8,500 bases of DNA from DATLCI01 sp046714215 (GCA_046714215.1 JBKKBM010000002.1:1-8500), one strand, 5' to 3'; counted from the first letter of the stretch, positions 1-7,102 are shown. A program made the numbers and translations. The notes: generated by a model not told the origin, from the letters alone.

Positions 1-107
1 GGCTAAAGCCCAGCTCTCCCAACGAGGACCAAGTCGTTTAGCGCGGGCAGGGGTCCTTCGGCTGCGCACTCACGATGTTAGCGCCTCGCTCGGGATGACA
101 ACAAACC
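1..107. other. gene-free stretch with fragment of an interspersed repeat
   Basis: No coding region is convincing here. The first ten bases (ggctaaagcc) recur exactly at 3481-3490, where they form one arm-loop-arm of a repeat element. The stretch around 50-100 (gtccttcggctgcgc ... cgctcgggatgaca) resembles intergenic sequence I associate with acidobacterial genomes, but that is recognition only. It lies directly downstream of the minus-strand DUF3467 gene, so any terminator for that gene would be here. I see no clean hairpin followed by a T-run. Confidence 0.4.
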
Positions 108-401
108 TTAATACACCGTCCCCGGCACGATTTGGGGGTCGAGTTTGATCTCACCAAAGGCCTTCTCGTAGTTCTCCACATTCTGTTGCATGATCATCAG
201 CAGGGCCTTGGCTTGTTGCGGGCTGAGATAGATGTTCTGGAAGTTGGAGACTTCGACCAGTTCAGGTGTTTGCTGCTGGAGGCGTCCGAAGGTCAGGCGA
301 AAATCCCATACTGAAACGTTGATCTGCACGCTGTTGGCGTAGCCTTCGCGGAAGTCCGGCGAATTGGTCAGGTTGATCTGCGGCTGCTTGGGGAAGGCCA
401 T
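108..401 (-). CDS. DUF3467 family small protein
   Basis: This is a 97-residue soluble protein with no signal peptide or membrane segment. It matches the DUF3467 family (PF11950) by recognition. The N-terminal half carries the pattern 'EGYANSVQINVSVWDFRLTF' (about residues 19-38). The C-terminal half has 'LSPQQAKALL' (about 59-68) followed by 'NVENYEKAFGEI' (about 74-85), the family's usual order, and the length is typical. The molecular function of the family is not established, and I do not assign one. The ATG is supported by a GAGGA Shine-Dalgarno just upstream on the minus strand (near 406-410). It appears to be a single-gene unit: the neighbour on the right is on the opposite strand and nearly 400 bases away. 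The family call is fairly secure; the role is unknown. Confidence 0.88.
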   Translation of the reverse strand: MAFPKQPQINLTNSPDFREGYANSVQINVSVWDFRLTFGRLQQQTPELVEVSNFQNIYLSPQQAKALLMIMQQNVENYEKAFGEIKLDPQIVPGTVY

Positions 402-794
402 AGGGTCCTCGATTTCGAATATTGATGTTGAGGGATGATAAATGAGATGACCAGATGCTGCGCGAAAGGGGGACTGGAAACCCGCACCGCCCTATTGGCT
501 TCATTCGCATTTTCCGCGCTGGGCCGGCCAGCCTCGGCTTACGTTTATACGTTGACCGCAGCTGAGGGGAGGCCTAGAATCCCTGCCAAATCGGCTTGGC
601 ACCCCAGTTGCACAGTCGCTGGGAGCTACCCCTTTCATACAAATCGTCCTGGCTTTATTTTCAATTGGTTGGCTGGTTGGCTTGGCAATCGAGAGTTGCA
701 GACGGTTTCCCTTTTGTGCAGACCCTTGTCACTGCGCCTCCTTCCCAAGACTATAGGCCGCCCATCTTTCGCAAAGAAATGACAGGAGGAGAAA
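402..794. other. 393-base intergenic region between divergent genes
   Basis: This region separates the minus-strand DUF3467 gene from the plus-strand beta-helix gene, so both promoters should lie here. I see no hexamer pair of good quality. A TTGTCA at 726-731 and a CTATAG at 751-756 sit 19 bases apart, which is too wide to trust. At 667-682 there is a perfect tandem duplication of the octamer GGTTGGCT. Open frames crossing the region (435-782 plus strand and others) have no recognisable protein pattern and no good ribosome site, so I leave them out. Confidence 0.5.
784..790 (+). promoter_or_regulatory. strong ribosome binding site for the beta-helix gene
   Basis: The sequence AGGAGGA lies four bases before the ATG at 795, a near-perfect Shine-Dalgarno complement. 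It fixes the start of the beta-helix gene and is the strongest ribosome site in the window. Confidence 0.85.
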
Positions 795-1781
795 ATGGGA
801 GCTACTTCGTTCATCGGTAAATCAGCCAGCCTAGCAGGGCTTATGGTATTGGCCCTCAGCCTAACGGCCGGGGCCACCACAGTAGCCGTGGATTGCGGCG
901 CCAAGAAGGACAATTCAATCAATGCCGCGCTCGCAGGATTAGCCAAGCAAGGGCCGCATACCATCAACATCACCGGAACATGCAATGAGAATGTAGTCAT
1001 CGAGAATTTCGATGATGTCACCTTGGCCGGCAGCGCTGGTGCGTCACTCAATTTTGTCCCGGGCCCGGACAACTTTCAAGTGATCTTCATCAGCCGCTCG
1101 CGCAATGTGACCATCCGCGATCTCACCATCAACGGCGGAGGTGAGGGCATCCTATGCGGCTTCCATAGCCATTGCGTGTTTTACAACCTGACCGTGCAAA
1201 GTATGGCCGGAACCGGTATCACATTTGCCCGATCCACGGGCACGATCGGCGACAACACGGTATTGCAGAATAACGTCGTGGGCGCCATGGTGATACGCAA
1301 CAGCCATGTCCGCTTTGGGGCGTATCCCGCCAACGGTGGCGTGACCGTCATCAACAATGGCAACGCGACCGATGGCGGCCGAGGTATTTACGTCGACGAC
1401 CAGAGCTATGCGGACCTCTTCTTCAGCACTGTGCAGGGCAATAACTTCGGGAACGGTATCACGGTCAATTTCAACTCCTTCGTCGGGTTGTGGAGTTCGA
1501 GCGTTACCGGCAACGGGGGCGCCGGGGTCGCCGTGGGGCCTTCTTCCACCTTACGCCTGCGGGGAGGTGTGGGGCCCAATGTCATCACCGGGAACGCTGG
1601 TTCCGGCATTGTGCTGAGCCACTTGAGTTTTCTGCAGGTCAACGGGGCGCGAACCATCAGCGGTAACGGGGGACCAGATGTGAACTGCGCGAAGAGCACG
1701 GCCAAAACGCAGGGCACCGGGGGCAGCGCGACGCCGAACCTGGGGGGCGGAACCACTAATTGTACGGAGCCAGCACCGTAG
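795..1781 (+). CDS. secreted right-handed parallel beta-helix repeat protein
   Basis: This is a 328-residue protein with an N-terminal signal peptide: a basic residue at K9, a hydrophobic core at about 12-25, and probable cleavage around the 'TAGA' near 24-27. The mature part is a run of short beta-strand repeats rich in Asn, Gly, Val and Ile, with recurring patterns such as 'NVTIRDLTINGGGEGI' (about 104-119), 'NNGNATDGGRGIYV' (187-200), 'VQGNNFGNGITV' (213-224), 'VTGNGGAGVAV' (237-247) and 'ITGNAGSGIVL' (264-274). These are typical PbH1 coils of the pectate-lyase-like beta-helix fold. Six cysteines are present (34, 63, 121, 127, 298, 323), so disulfides are possible outside the cytoplasm. 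I cannot see an Asp/His catalytic set that would name a polysaccharide lyase or hydrolase, so substrate and activity are open; a structural or binding role is equally possible. The Gly/Thr-rich tail after about residue 300 looks unstructured. Confidence 0.85.
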   Translation: MGATSFIGKSASLAGLMVLALSLTAGATTVAVDCGAKKDNSINAALAGLAKQGPHTINITGTCNENVVIENFDDVTLAGSAGASLNFVPGPDNFQVIFISRSRNVTIRDLTINGGGEGILCGFHSHCVFYNLTVQSMAGTGITFARSTGTIGDNTVLQNNVVGAMVIRNSHVRFGAYPANGGVTVINNGNATDGGRGIYVDDQSYADLFFSTVQGNNFGNGITVNFNSFVGLWSSSVTGNGGAGVAVGPSSTLRLRGGVGPNVITGNAGSGIVLSHLSFLQVNGARTISGNGGPDVNCAKSTAKTQGTGGSATPNLGGGTTNCTEPAP

Positions 1782-1859
1782 GGCCGGAGCAGGGCGCAAT
1801 TTAATCACTCGCCGCAGAGCATGTGCATGCAAGAGGAGAGCCTCGTTGCCGGAAGGTGA

Positions 1860-1944
1860 TGGTGCGAAAGGGGGGACTCGAACCCCCACGGTTTTACCCG
1901 CCAGATCCTAAGTCTGGTGCGTCTGCCAATTCCGCCACTCTCGC
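1860..1944 (-). tRNA. tRNA-Leu (anticodon UAG)
   Basis: Read on the minus strand, this forms a complete class II tRNA of 85 bases. The acceptor stem GCGAGAG pairs with CTTTCGC with one G-T wobble. The anticodon stem CCAGA/TCTGG encloses the loop CTTAGGA, giving anticodon TAG, which reads CUN leucine codons, chiefly CUA. A long variable arm (CGGGTAAAACCGT), as expected for Leu, is followed by the T arm GGGGG-TTCGAGT-CCCCC. The discriminator is A, and the 3' CCA is encoded in the genome (1860-1862). A GG-containing D loop (AATTGGCAGA) is present. The class II shape and anticodon agree, so the identity is secure. Confidence 0.97.
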
Positions 1945-1958
1945 AGGTGCGTAAGTTA

Positions 1959-1964
1959 ATTGTA
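1959..1964 (-). promoter_or_regulatory. possible -10 box of the tRNA-Leu gene
   Basis: On the minus strand this reads TACAAT, one mismatch from TATAAT. It sits 14 bases ahead of the mature tRNA 5' end, leaving a short 5' leader of about eight bases for RNase P to remove. I could not find a convincing -35 hexamer at 16-18 bases upstream, so the call is tentative. Confidence 0.35.
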
Positions 1965-2020
1965 ATCGAGGAGCGCAGCAAAACGCATTGGGTCAGCGAG
2001 GGCCCGGAAAAACGCGTGCT

Positions 2021-2764
2021 ATGATGCGTTTCACGATGAGCGCACCAGTCCAAGTTCCAAACCGGGTAACGGATCGGCGACGTGAGCGGATGTTTTATGG
2101 AGGATTGGCCGCGGTGGCCACGACCATCGTCTTTGCGGGGTTTGCGCGAACCTATTACCTCAACGGATTTTTTGTAAACAAGCCGCTCACGCCACTCCTT
2201 CATCTCCATGGAGTCTTGTTCACTTCATGGCTGGTGCTGCTGGTGACCCAAGTCAGCCTGGTGGCGGCCAACCGAACGGATATTCATCGTCGTTTGGGAA
2301 TGGCGGGCGCGGGGCTGGCGATGGGTATGGTGGTGGTCGGCATTGCCACGGCGATCACCGCCGCAAAGTTGGGGCATGCCCCTCCAGGACTTCCGCCCCT
2401 TCTCTTTTTGATCGTGCCCCTGTTTGACATGGTGATGTTTCCCAGCTTGGTGGGCGCGGGATTTTATTTTCGTCGTCACCCTGCCACCCACAAGCGGCTG
2501 ATGCTGCTGGCGACGCTGGTGCTGCTGCCGCCGGCGATCGCGCGATTGCCGTTCACATTCATCCAGTCCGGTGGGCCGATTGCATTCTTTGGATTGCCCG
2601 ATCTCTTAATGTTGGGGTGCATCGGCTACGACACGGTGACGCATCGGCGGCTGCATCCGGCATTTTTGTGGGGCGGATTGGCGCTGTTGCTGTCTCATCC
2701 TTTGCGCTTGATGATCAGCGGCACGGGAGCGTGGATGGCAATGGCGCAGTGGCTGACGCGCTGA
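2021..2764 (+). CDS. multi-pass membrane protein of unknown function
   Basis: This is a 247-residue integral membrane protein with about seven hydrophobic segments (roughly 27-43, 62-83, 94-113, 124-147, 158-176, 186-203, 213-232), counted from the ATG at 2021. Basic clusters between segments (DRRRER at 18-23, RRHPATHKR at 151-159, THRRLHP at 207-213) fit cytoplasmic loops. Conserved-looking histidines occur at or near membrane edges: 'HLHG' (61-64), 'DIHRRLG' (87-93), 'HPATHKRLM' (153-161) and 'SHPLRL' (225-230). This is reminiscent of haem- or quinone-associated membrane proteins, but I see no definitive motif and do not assign a function. The start is uncertain. The frame extends to a TTG at 1988 with GAGGAG 14 bases upstream; ATGs at 2021, 2024 and 2036 are alternatives, with only a weak GGAA ahead of 2021. 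The next gene starts 12 bases after its stop, suggesting co-transcription. Confidence 0.78.
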   Translation: MMRFTMSAPVQVPNRVTDRRRERMFYGGLAAVATTIVFAGFARTYYLNGFFVNKPLTPLLHLHGVLFTSWLVLLVTQVSLVAANRTDIHRRLGMAGAGLAMGMVVVGIATAITAAKLGHAPPGLPPLLFLIVPLFDMVMFPSLVGAGFYFRRHPATHKRLMLLATLVLLPPAIARLPFTFIQSGGPIAFFGLPDLLMLGCIGYDTVTHRRLHPAFLWGGLALLLSHPLRLMISGTGAWMAMAQWLTR

Positions 2765-2776
2765 ACGGGAGATGAC

Positions 2777-3015
2777 ATGGCGCGGGGCTTTGACAGCAAA
2801 TCGGTGGGAGAGCAGCAGGCGGCGTTCACGGCCAAGGCTGATCAGCCGCGCGCGGGGCCATCAGCCCGGAAGATGCGGCGCGGAATCGGCAGAAAGAATT
2901 ACTCATCCTCAGCCGCAAGCAGGTAGCAGCGCAGTTGGAGGCGGCCACGGCGCCGCGGCATCGGCAGACGCTGGAGCAGGCGCTGGCGGAGTTGGAAGGC
3001 GCATCGCCGAACTAG
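2777..3015 (+). pseudogene. small conserved protein gene broken by a frameshift
   Basis: The frame from the ATG at 2777 (with GGGAG five bases upstream) begins 'MARGFDSKSVGEQQAAF', which I recognise as the start of a small conserved protein seen in Acidobacteriota. That frame stops at 2924-2926 after turning into basic, low-quality sequence. A second frame, open from 2842 to the stop at 3013-3015, reads 'ISPEDAARNRQKELLILSRK' and then a charged, helical stretch ending 'EQALAELEGASPN', which looks like the natural continuation. Joining the two at the GGGG of 2854-2857 by a shift of minus one gives a 79-residue protein of 27 plus 52 residues, with no leftover codons. The simplest explanation is loss of one G from a five-G run, either a real mutation or a sequencing error. 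A ribosomal minus-one slip from GGG to GGG is also physically possible here. No function is known to me; the protein would be cytosolic and alpha-helical. Confidence 0.65.
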
Positions 3016-3287
3016 GCTGAACTCTTCCAGCGCCCCAGTGTGGGGATAACCCGATGGGCGAGTTCGGTGGCTTTGTCCAATGGCATCCGGAGGTCTTCGC
3101 CCGTCATATTCTCGATAGACATGCGAATCATATCGTCTACCTGGAGTTCGGGTTGGGTAAAGCTGCCGCCTTTAAAACAGAACGAGCAGTACTGGTCGTT
3201 GCTGCTGCCGTCGGCATGGGTGCCGAGGTTCTGGAACTGCTCCGCGATGGGCATGCCGCAACTTTGGCAGCGAGGTCTATCAGTCAT
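3012..3287 (-). CDS. small zinc-ribbon protein (PF12674-like)
   Basis: This is a 91-residue cytosolic protein when started at the ATG whose complement lies at 3285-3287. Its N-terminal half is a zinc ribbon: CQSC (Cys 7 and 10) with the following 'GMPI', then 'GTHADGSSNDQYC' leading to CSFC (Cys 34 and 37), and 'GGSFTQPEL' (41-49). The 'CQSCGMP ... G(T)xADGS ... YCxxCxxxGxFT' order matches the putative zinc-ribbon family PF12674 by recognition; the four cysteines should bind one zinc ion. The C-terminal half is helical and charged. The frame runs back to 3383, but the first 32 residues are low-complexity and unlike the family. An AGGGGG a few bases ahead of the internal ATG (Met 33) supports the shorter start. 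Its stop codon shares a CTAG with the converging gene at 2777-3015. The biological role is unknown. Confidence 0.82.
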   Translation of the reverse strand: MTDRPRCQSCGMPIAEQFQNLGTHADGSSNDQYCSFCFKGGSFTQPELQVDDMIRMSIENMTGEDLRMPLDKATELAHRVIPTLGRWKSSA

Positions 3288-3382
3288 ACCGCCCCCTAAC
3301 GCGGACATGCTACTACTGGACGCGGCGGTGAGGGAAGTGTTGTGTCGCCCCCTGCAGGGGCTGGACTCTAAATCGAACTTCA

Positions 3383-3402
3383 CCTAGGCCTGACGGCCTA
3401 GG
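3383..3402. repeat. perfect inverted repeat, 8-bp stem
   Basis: CCTAGGCC and GGCCTAGG are separated by TGAC, giving a perfect eight-pair stem with a four-base loop. No T-run follows on either strand, so this is not a standard terminator. It begins a cluster of hairpins that fills the spacer up to 3576. Confidence 0.7.
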
Positions 3403-3405
3403 CTA

Positions 3406-3433
3406 ATCTCTTGCGGCGCTTCGCGCCTGAGAT
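3406..3433. repeat. imperfect hairpin sequence
   Basis: ATCTC (3406-3410) pairs with GAGAT (3429-3433), and inside this GGCGC (3415-3419) pairs with GCGCC (3423-3427) around TTC. Unpaired bases lie between the two stems. It is the second of the stem-loops in this spacer and is likely part of the same intergenic repeat. Confidence 0.5.
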
Positions 3434-3479
3434 CGGTGAATGTTCCCACTCTTATCGCAAAGCAGAATCTTGACCTCGG

Positions 3480-3530
3480 CGGCTAAAGCCGGGGACTTGG
3501 ATATTAATCGGCACGGCTGAAAGCCGTGCC
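3480..3530. repeat. REP-like bipartite palindromic element
   Basis: Two palindromes form one unit. The first is CGGCT-AA-AGCCG (3480-3491). The second is GGCACGGCT-GAA-AGCCGTGCC (3510-3530), with a nine-pair perfect stem. The core ggctaaagcc of the first half occurs again at 1-10 of this window, which shows that the motif is dispersed. Paired elements of this type are, to my recollection, common between genes in Acidobacteriota. They may affect mRNA ends or serve as targets of a REP-associated transposase, but nothing here shows which. Confidence 0.6.
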
Positions 3531-3554
3531 CTTCCCAGCAGAGGCAAAAGAAAA

Positions 3555-3576
3555 GCGGGAGCCTTGCGGCTCCCGC
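3555..3576 (-). terminator. intrinsic terminator of the glycine-zipper protein gene
   Basis: GCGGGAGCC and GGCTCCCGC form a nine-pair GC-rich stem around a four-base loop (TTGC). Read on the minus strand, the stem is followed directly by TTTTCTTTTGCC, a good U-tract, while on the plus strand no T-run follows. It lies about 80 bases past the stop codon of the minus-strand gene at 3657-4340, so it most likely ends that transcript and protects the repeat region and the zinc-ribbon gene beyond it. Confidence 0.75.
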
Positions 3577-3656
3577 CCGTGCACGCGAGCGCACGAATCG
3601 TTTTGTAAAAGCCCAAATCCCGGAAACTTAAATCCTGAAACCTAAGATTCTAAAAT

Positions 3657-4340
3657 CTAATCGCTGTTGGCCAGGCTGAGTGACATGGGCCGGTCGAGTT
3701 CGAAGATGATCTCCGTGCCCGCCGCCAGGCTGGCTGACTTGTGTTTGGTGAGCCAATAGACCATGGCGCCGCCGCCACCGATGGCCGCGCCGATCAACGA
3801 GCCCTTACCGCCGCCAGTCAATGCGCCGATGCCGGCACCTGCGCCCGCGCCGCCAGCCATTTCCAATTTGTCGCGACGATCCATGCCCGGTCCCTTGATG
3901 CGGCCTTCGTCATCCACCTTATTGTCTTGGTCCGTGGTGTCGGCGACGACCGCAGTGATGGAGTAGACCTCGCCGTTCGGCAGGGTGACCTGCTCGGGAC
4001 GAATCTCGATGACGGGCAGTCCCTTGTAGCGGCGCTTTTCTTCCGCGCGTAGAACTTTGCCGGATATGGAAGCGCCGACCGGAATAACAGTCTGGCCGTT
4101 GTGAAGTACGGCTTCGGTCACGCGTCCGGCAAAGAGATCGCCGGCTTTGCTGGTGGAGGTAGAGATCGCGGTCTCGAGCTTCATCTTCACCGGTGTGCCT
4201 ACGGGCAGCGATGGCATGGGTTCGACATTGACCGTCATACGCATGCCCTTGGTGGCAGGCGCAGTTGTTTCCTGGGCGAAAGTGGCGGTGGTCAATGTGG
4301 CCACGCAGAGAATCAAAACAAATCTTTTCAGGATGGACAT
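3657..4340 (-). CDS. exported glycine-zipper protein of unknown function
   Basis: This is a 227-residue protein from the ATG complementary to 4338-4340. An upstream in-frame Met (frame start 4376) would add 12 residues before the signal peptide. The shorter start puts the Lys-Arg n-region in the normal place and has AGGAG about 12 bases ahead. The signal peptide covers residues 1-22, with a T-F-A cleavage site before Gln23. The middle, from 'LPVGTPVKMKLETAIS' (45-60) to about 130, is beta-rich, with 'GDLFAGRVTEAV' and 'IPVGASISGKV' suggesting a small barrel-like domain. A Gly/Ala stretch (about 163-192, including 'GAGAGAGIGALTGGGKG') is a glycine zipper that could span or pack in a membrane. 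The C-terminal 'LAAGTEIIFELDRPM' (205-219) resembles the last strand of the same kind of domain. The protein is probably periplasmic or envelope-associated. I recognise similar acidobacterial proteins only as hypothetical. A hairpin terminator follows. Confidence 0.8.
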   Translation of the reverse strand: MSILKRFVLILCVATLTTATFAQETTAPATKGMRMTVNVEPMPSLPVGTPVKMKLETAISTSTSKAGDLFAGRVTEAVLHNGQTVIPVGASISGKVLRAEEKRRYKGLPVIEIRPEQVTLPNGEVYSITAVVADTTDQDNKVDDEGRIKGPGMDRRDKLEMAGGAGAGAGIGALTGGGKGSLIGAAIGGGGAMVYWLTKHKSASLAAGTEIIFELDRPMSLSLANSD

Positions 4341-4586
4341 GGTAGAAGCACTCTCCTGTTCAGGTTGGACCAGCAAAAGGATGCGTGAGTAGGTGCGGTG
4401 ACTCGGGGAAACCGTTGCCGGCGGGATGGGTTGCTGCGGAGCATCCTAGAAGCGACTGTAAAACACCTAAGAAAACGGGACAATAACCAAAGAAACAGGG
4501 AACCATAAGGGTTAACAGGGCGGGGGGTGGGTGGGTACAGCATTTTCGCTTGAAAGCCGGCCGCCACCGGGGGCATCTGGAGGCGT
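4341..4586. other. spacer with long leader and G-quadruplex-like run
   Basis: This spacer lies between two minus-strand genes. No gene is convincing. A weak minus-strand promoter could be TTGTCC (4483-4478) and TACAGT (4461-4456), 16 bases apart, each matching four of six consensus bases. It would give the glycine-zipper gene a leader of roughly 110 bases. The notable feature is the run of guanines at 4518-4535 on the plus strand. Confidence 0.35.
4518..4535 (+). other. potential G-quadruplex-forming run
   Basis: The plus strand reads GGG-C-GGGGGG-T-GGG-T-GGG: four or more G-triplets with single-base loops, which satisfies the classic G-quadruplex pattern with very short loops. It lies on the template strand for the flanking minus-strand genes, about 50 bases past the zinc-ribbon gene stop. 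That position could hinder polymerase and separate the two transcripts. Folding and effect are inference. Confidence 0.5.
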
Positions 4587-4832
4587 TCAGTCGAATTGCT
4601 TTTGGGATCGTGGGGAATGGGTTCCAACGAATTTTGACCCGGCCACCCGCCGGAAGAAGCGGAACCCGTAAAATCGCCGGCTGCAATCTTCGCAGCGATA
4701 GGGACGAAGCAACACTTTGGGAAAGATGTAGCGCTCGCGCCAGGTCATCGGCTGCGAGCGGCGGATGCCAGTGCTGGAACATTCGGGGCATTGTCGGGAA
4801 CGGGAAAATGGAGTTTTGAAAAAGAGGGCCAC
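4587..4832 (-). CDS. small double-CxxC zinc-ribbon-like protein
   Basis: This is an 81-residue basic protein with two cysteine pairs, CPEC (15 and 18) and CEDC (47 and 50), separated by 28 residues. Between them lies 'STGIRRSQPMTWRERYIFPK', and after the second pair comes 'SRRFYGFRF'. The pattern 'CPxC ... RRS ... RPYRCxxCxxRFYG' is one I recognise from small acidobacterial hypothetical proteins, where the cysteines most likely hold zinc. The RPYRC..C.RRFYG half is the best-conserved part. The start is GTG. No Shine-Dalgarno precedes it, but a perfect TATAAT on this strand ends exactly where transcription would begin on the G of GTG, so the message may be leaderless. Function is unknown; nucleic-acid or protein binding is a guess from the ribbon and its basic charge. 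It is divergent from eno. Confidence 0.72.
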   Translation of the reverse strand: MALFFKTPFSRSRQCPECSSTGIRRSQPMTWRERYIFPKVLLRPYRCEDCSRRFYGFRFFRRVAGSKFVGTHSPRSQKQFD

Positions 4833-4837
4833 ACTAG

Positions 4838-6244
<1,407 letters not shown>

Positions 6245-6250
6245 GCGGGC

Positions 6251-7102
6251 GTGGATCCTAATCCGATCGCCAGCGTCAGCTTGAGTCTTGCCTCCGCCCT
6301 CTCTTGGGGTGGAGGCGACTTCAGCGGCGGACTCGCCAGTAAAAAAGTAAATACATTTCAGGTAGTGGCGGTGGCGCATGGCACCGGCCTGGTGCTGGTG
6401 ACTGCGCTTGCGTTTCTCCGTCATGAGAGTTTTCCCGGAGCGCACGCCATGCTCTGGGGAGCGATGGCGGGCATCGCGGGCGCCATCGGACTGGCGGCGC
6501 TGTATCGCGGACTTGCGGTCGGGAAGATGGGCATTGTGGCGCCCATCGCGGCGGTGCTCACGGCAGCGTTGCCGGTGGTCTATGGCATCAGCCTCGAAGG
6601 CGCGCCCAAGCCGATCCAGTTGGCGGGATTCGCGCTGGCTACGGTGGCGATCGTCCTGATATCAAAGCCGGAGCGGGAGGAGGGTATGCCCAAGGGATTG
6701 GGACTGGCCATTCTCGCTGGCCTGGGCTTTGGCGGCTTCCTGATCTGCATCAACCGCGCGGGCAATACCACGGTGTTCTGGCCACTGGTGGCGGCCCGAG
6801 TGGTGTCGCTGGCCTTCATGTTGCTATTGATCCTCTTTACCGGGCGCGAGCAGGTGAAGGCGGCATTGTCGGGAAAGCTGTGGATGCTGATGATGATCGC
6901 CGGAGCGCTGGACACGGCGGGCAACGCGCTGTTCGTATTTGCCACGCAAGTAGGGCGGCTCGACGTCGCGGCGGTGTTAAGCTCGCTGTATCCGGCGTCG
7001 ACGGTGCTGCTGGCGAGGTTCGTGCTGCATGAGCGGATGTCGGCGGCGCAGAATGGGGGGATGATCGCGGCGCTGGTGTCGATCCCGCTGATCGCGGCGT
7101 AG
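6251..7102 (+). CDS. EamA/DMT-family membrane transporter
   Basis: This is a 283-residue, very hydrophobic protein with about ten membrane segments arranged as two similar halves, as in the drug/metabolite transporter superfamily (EamA, PF00892). The first half starts 'LASALSWGGGDFSGGLASKK' (13-32) and includes 'GLAALYRGLAVGKMGIVAPI' (80-99), a common DMT pattern. The second half starts at 'GLGLAILAGLGFGGFLICIN' (148-167) and ends with 'AAVLSSLYPASTVLLARFVL' (240-259), then 'HERMSAAQNGGM', the usual end of an EamA domain. Substrate cannot be read from sequence; family members export amino acids, sugars, nucleosides or drugs. The start is GTG with only a weak AGGCGG ahead, six bases after the eno stop, so translation may depend on coupling to eno. 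Its place between eno and gpmI suggests co-expression with lower glycolysis, but a shared substrate is not implied. Confidence 0.9.
   Translation: MDPNPIASVSLSLASALSWGGGDFSGGLASKKVNTFQVVAVAHGTGLVLVTALAFLRHESFPGAHAMLWGAMAGIAGAIGLAALYRGLAVGKMGIVAPIAAVLTAALPVVYGISLEGAPKPIQLAGFALATVAIVLISKPEREEGMPKGLGLAILAGLGFGGFLICINRAGNTTVFWPLVAARVVSLAFMLLLILFTGREQVKAALSGKLWMLMMIAGALDTAGNALFVFATQVGRLDVAAVLSSLYPASTVLLARFVLHERMSAAQNGGMIAALVSIPLIAA

Noticed and set aside
726..757. Possible sigma-70 promoter TTGTCA ... CTATAG for the beta-helix gene
   Set aside because: The spacing of about 19 bases is too wide and the -10 match is poor; mentioned only within the spacer entry.
435..782. 115-codon plus-strand open frame in the spacer before the beta-helix gene
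   Set aside because: Its composition is like random GC-rich translation, with no recognisable motif. The start lacks a good ribosome site, and it overlaps the likely promoter region.
1988..2020. Upstream TTG start for the membrane protein
   Set aside because: TTG is rare, the GAGGAG is 14 bases away, and the added residues (GQRGPGKTRA) have no membrane or family character. I prefer an ATG at 2021-2036 but cannot exclude the longer form.
1805..2209. 134-codon minus-strand open frame
   Set aside because: It runs straight through the tRNA-Leu gene and into the membrane-protein gene on the other strand; its translation includes tRNA-derived sequence.
3349..3360. Perfect 12-base palindrome CCCCTGCAGGGG
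   Set aside because: It is short and GC-rich, and it contains a PstI-like core that arises easily by chance. There is no nearby partner or promoter to suggest an operator.
3288..3383. N-terminal extension of the zinc-ribbon protein
   Set aside because: The extra residues are Ser-rich, low complexity and unlike the family N-terminus; the inner ATG has its own AGGGGG.
4360..4791. 143-codon minus-strand open frame overlapping the zinc-ribbon gene
   Set aside because: The alternative frame at 4587-4832 carries two CxxC pairs and a recognisable pattern, while this frame has none and crosses the G-rich spacer.
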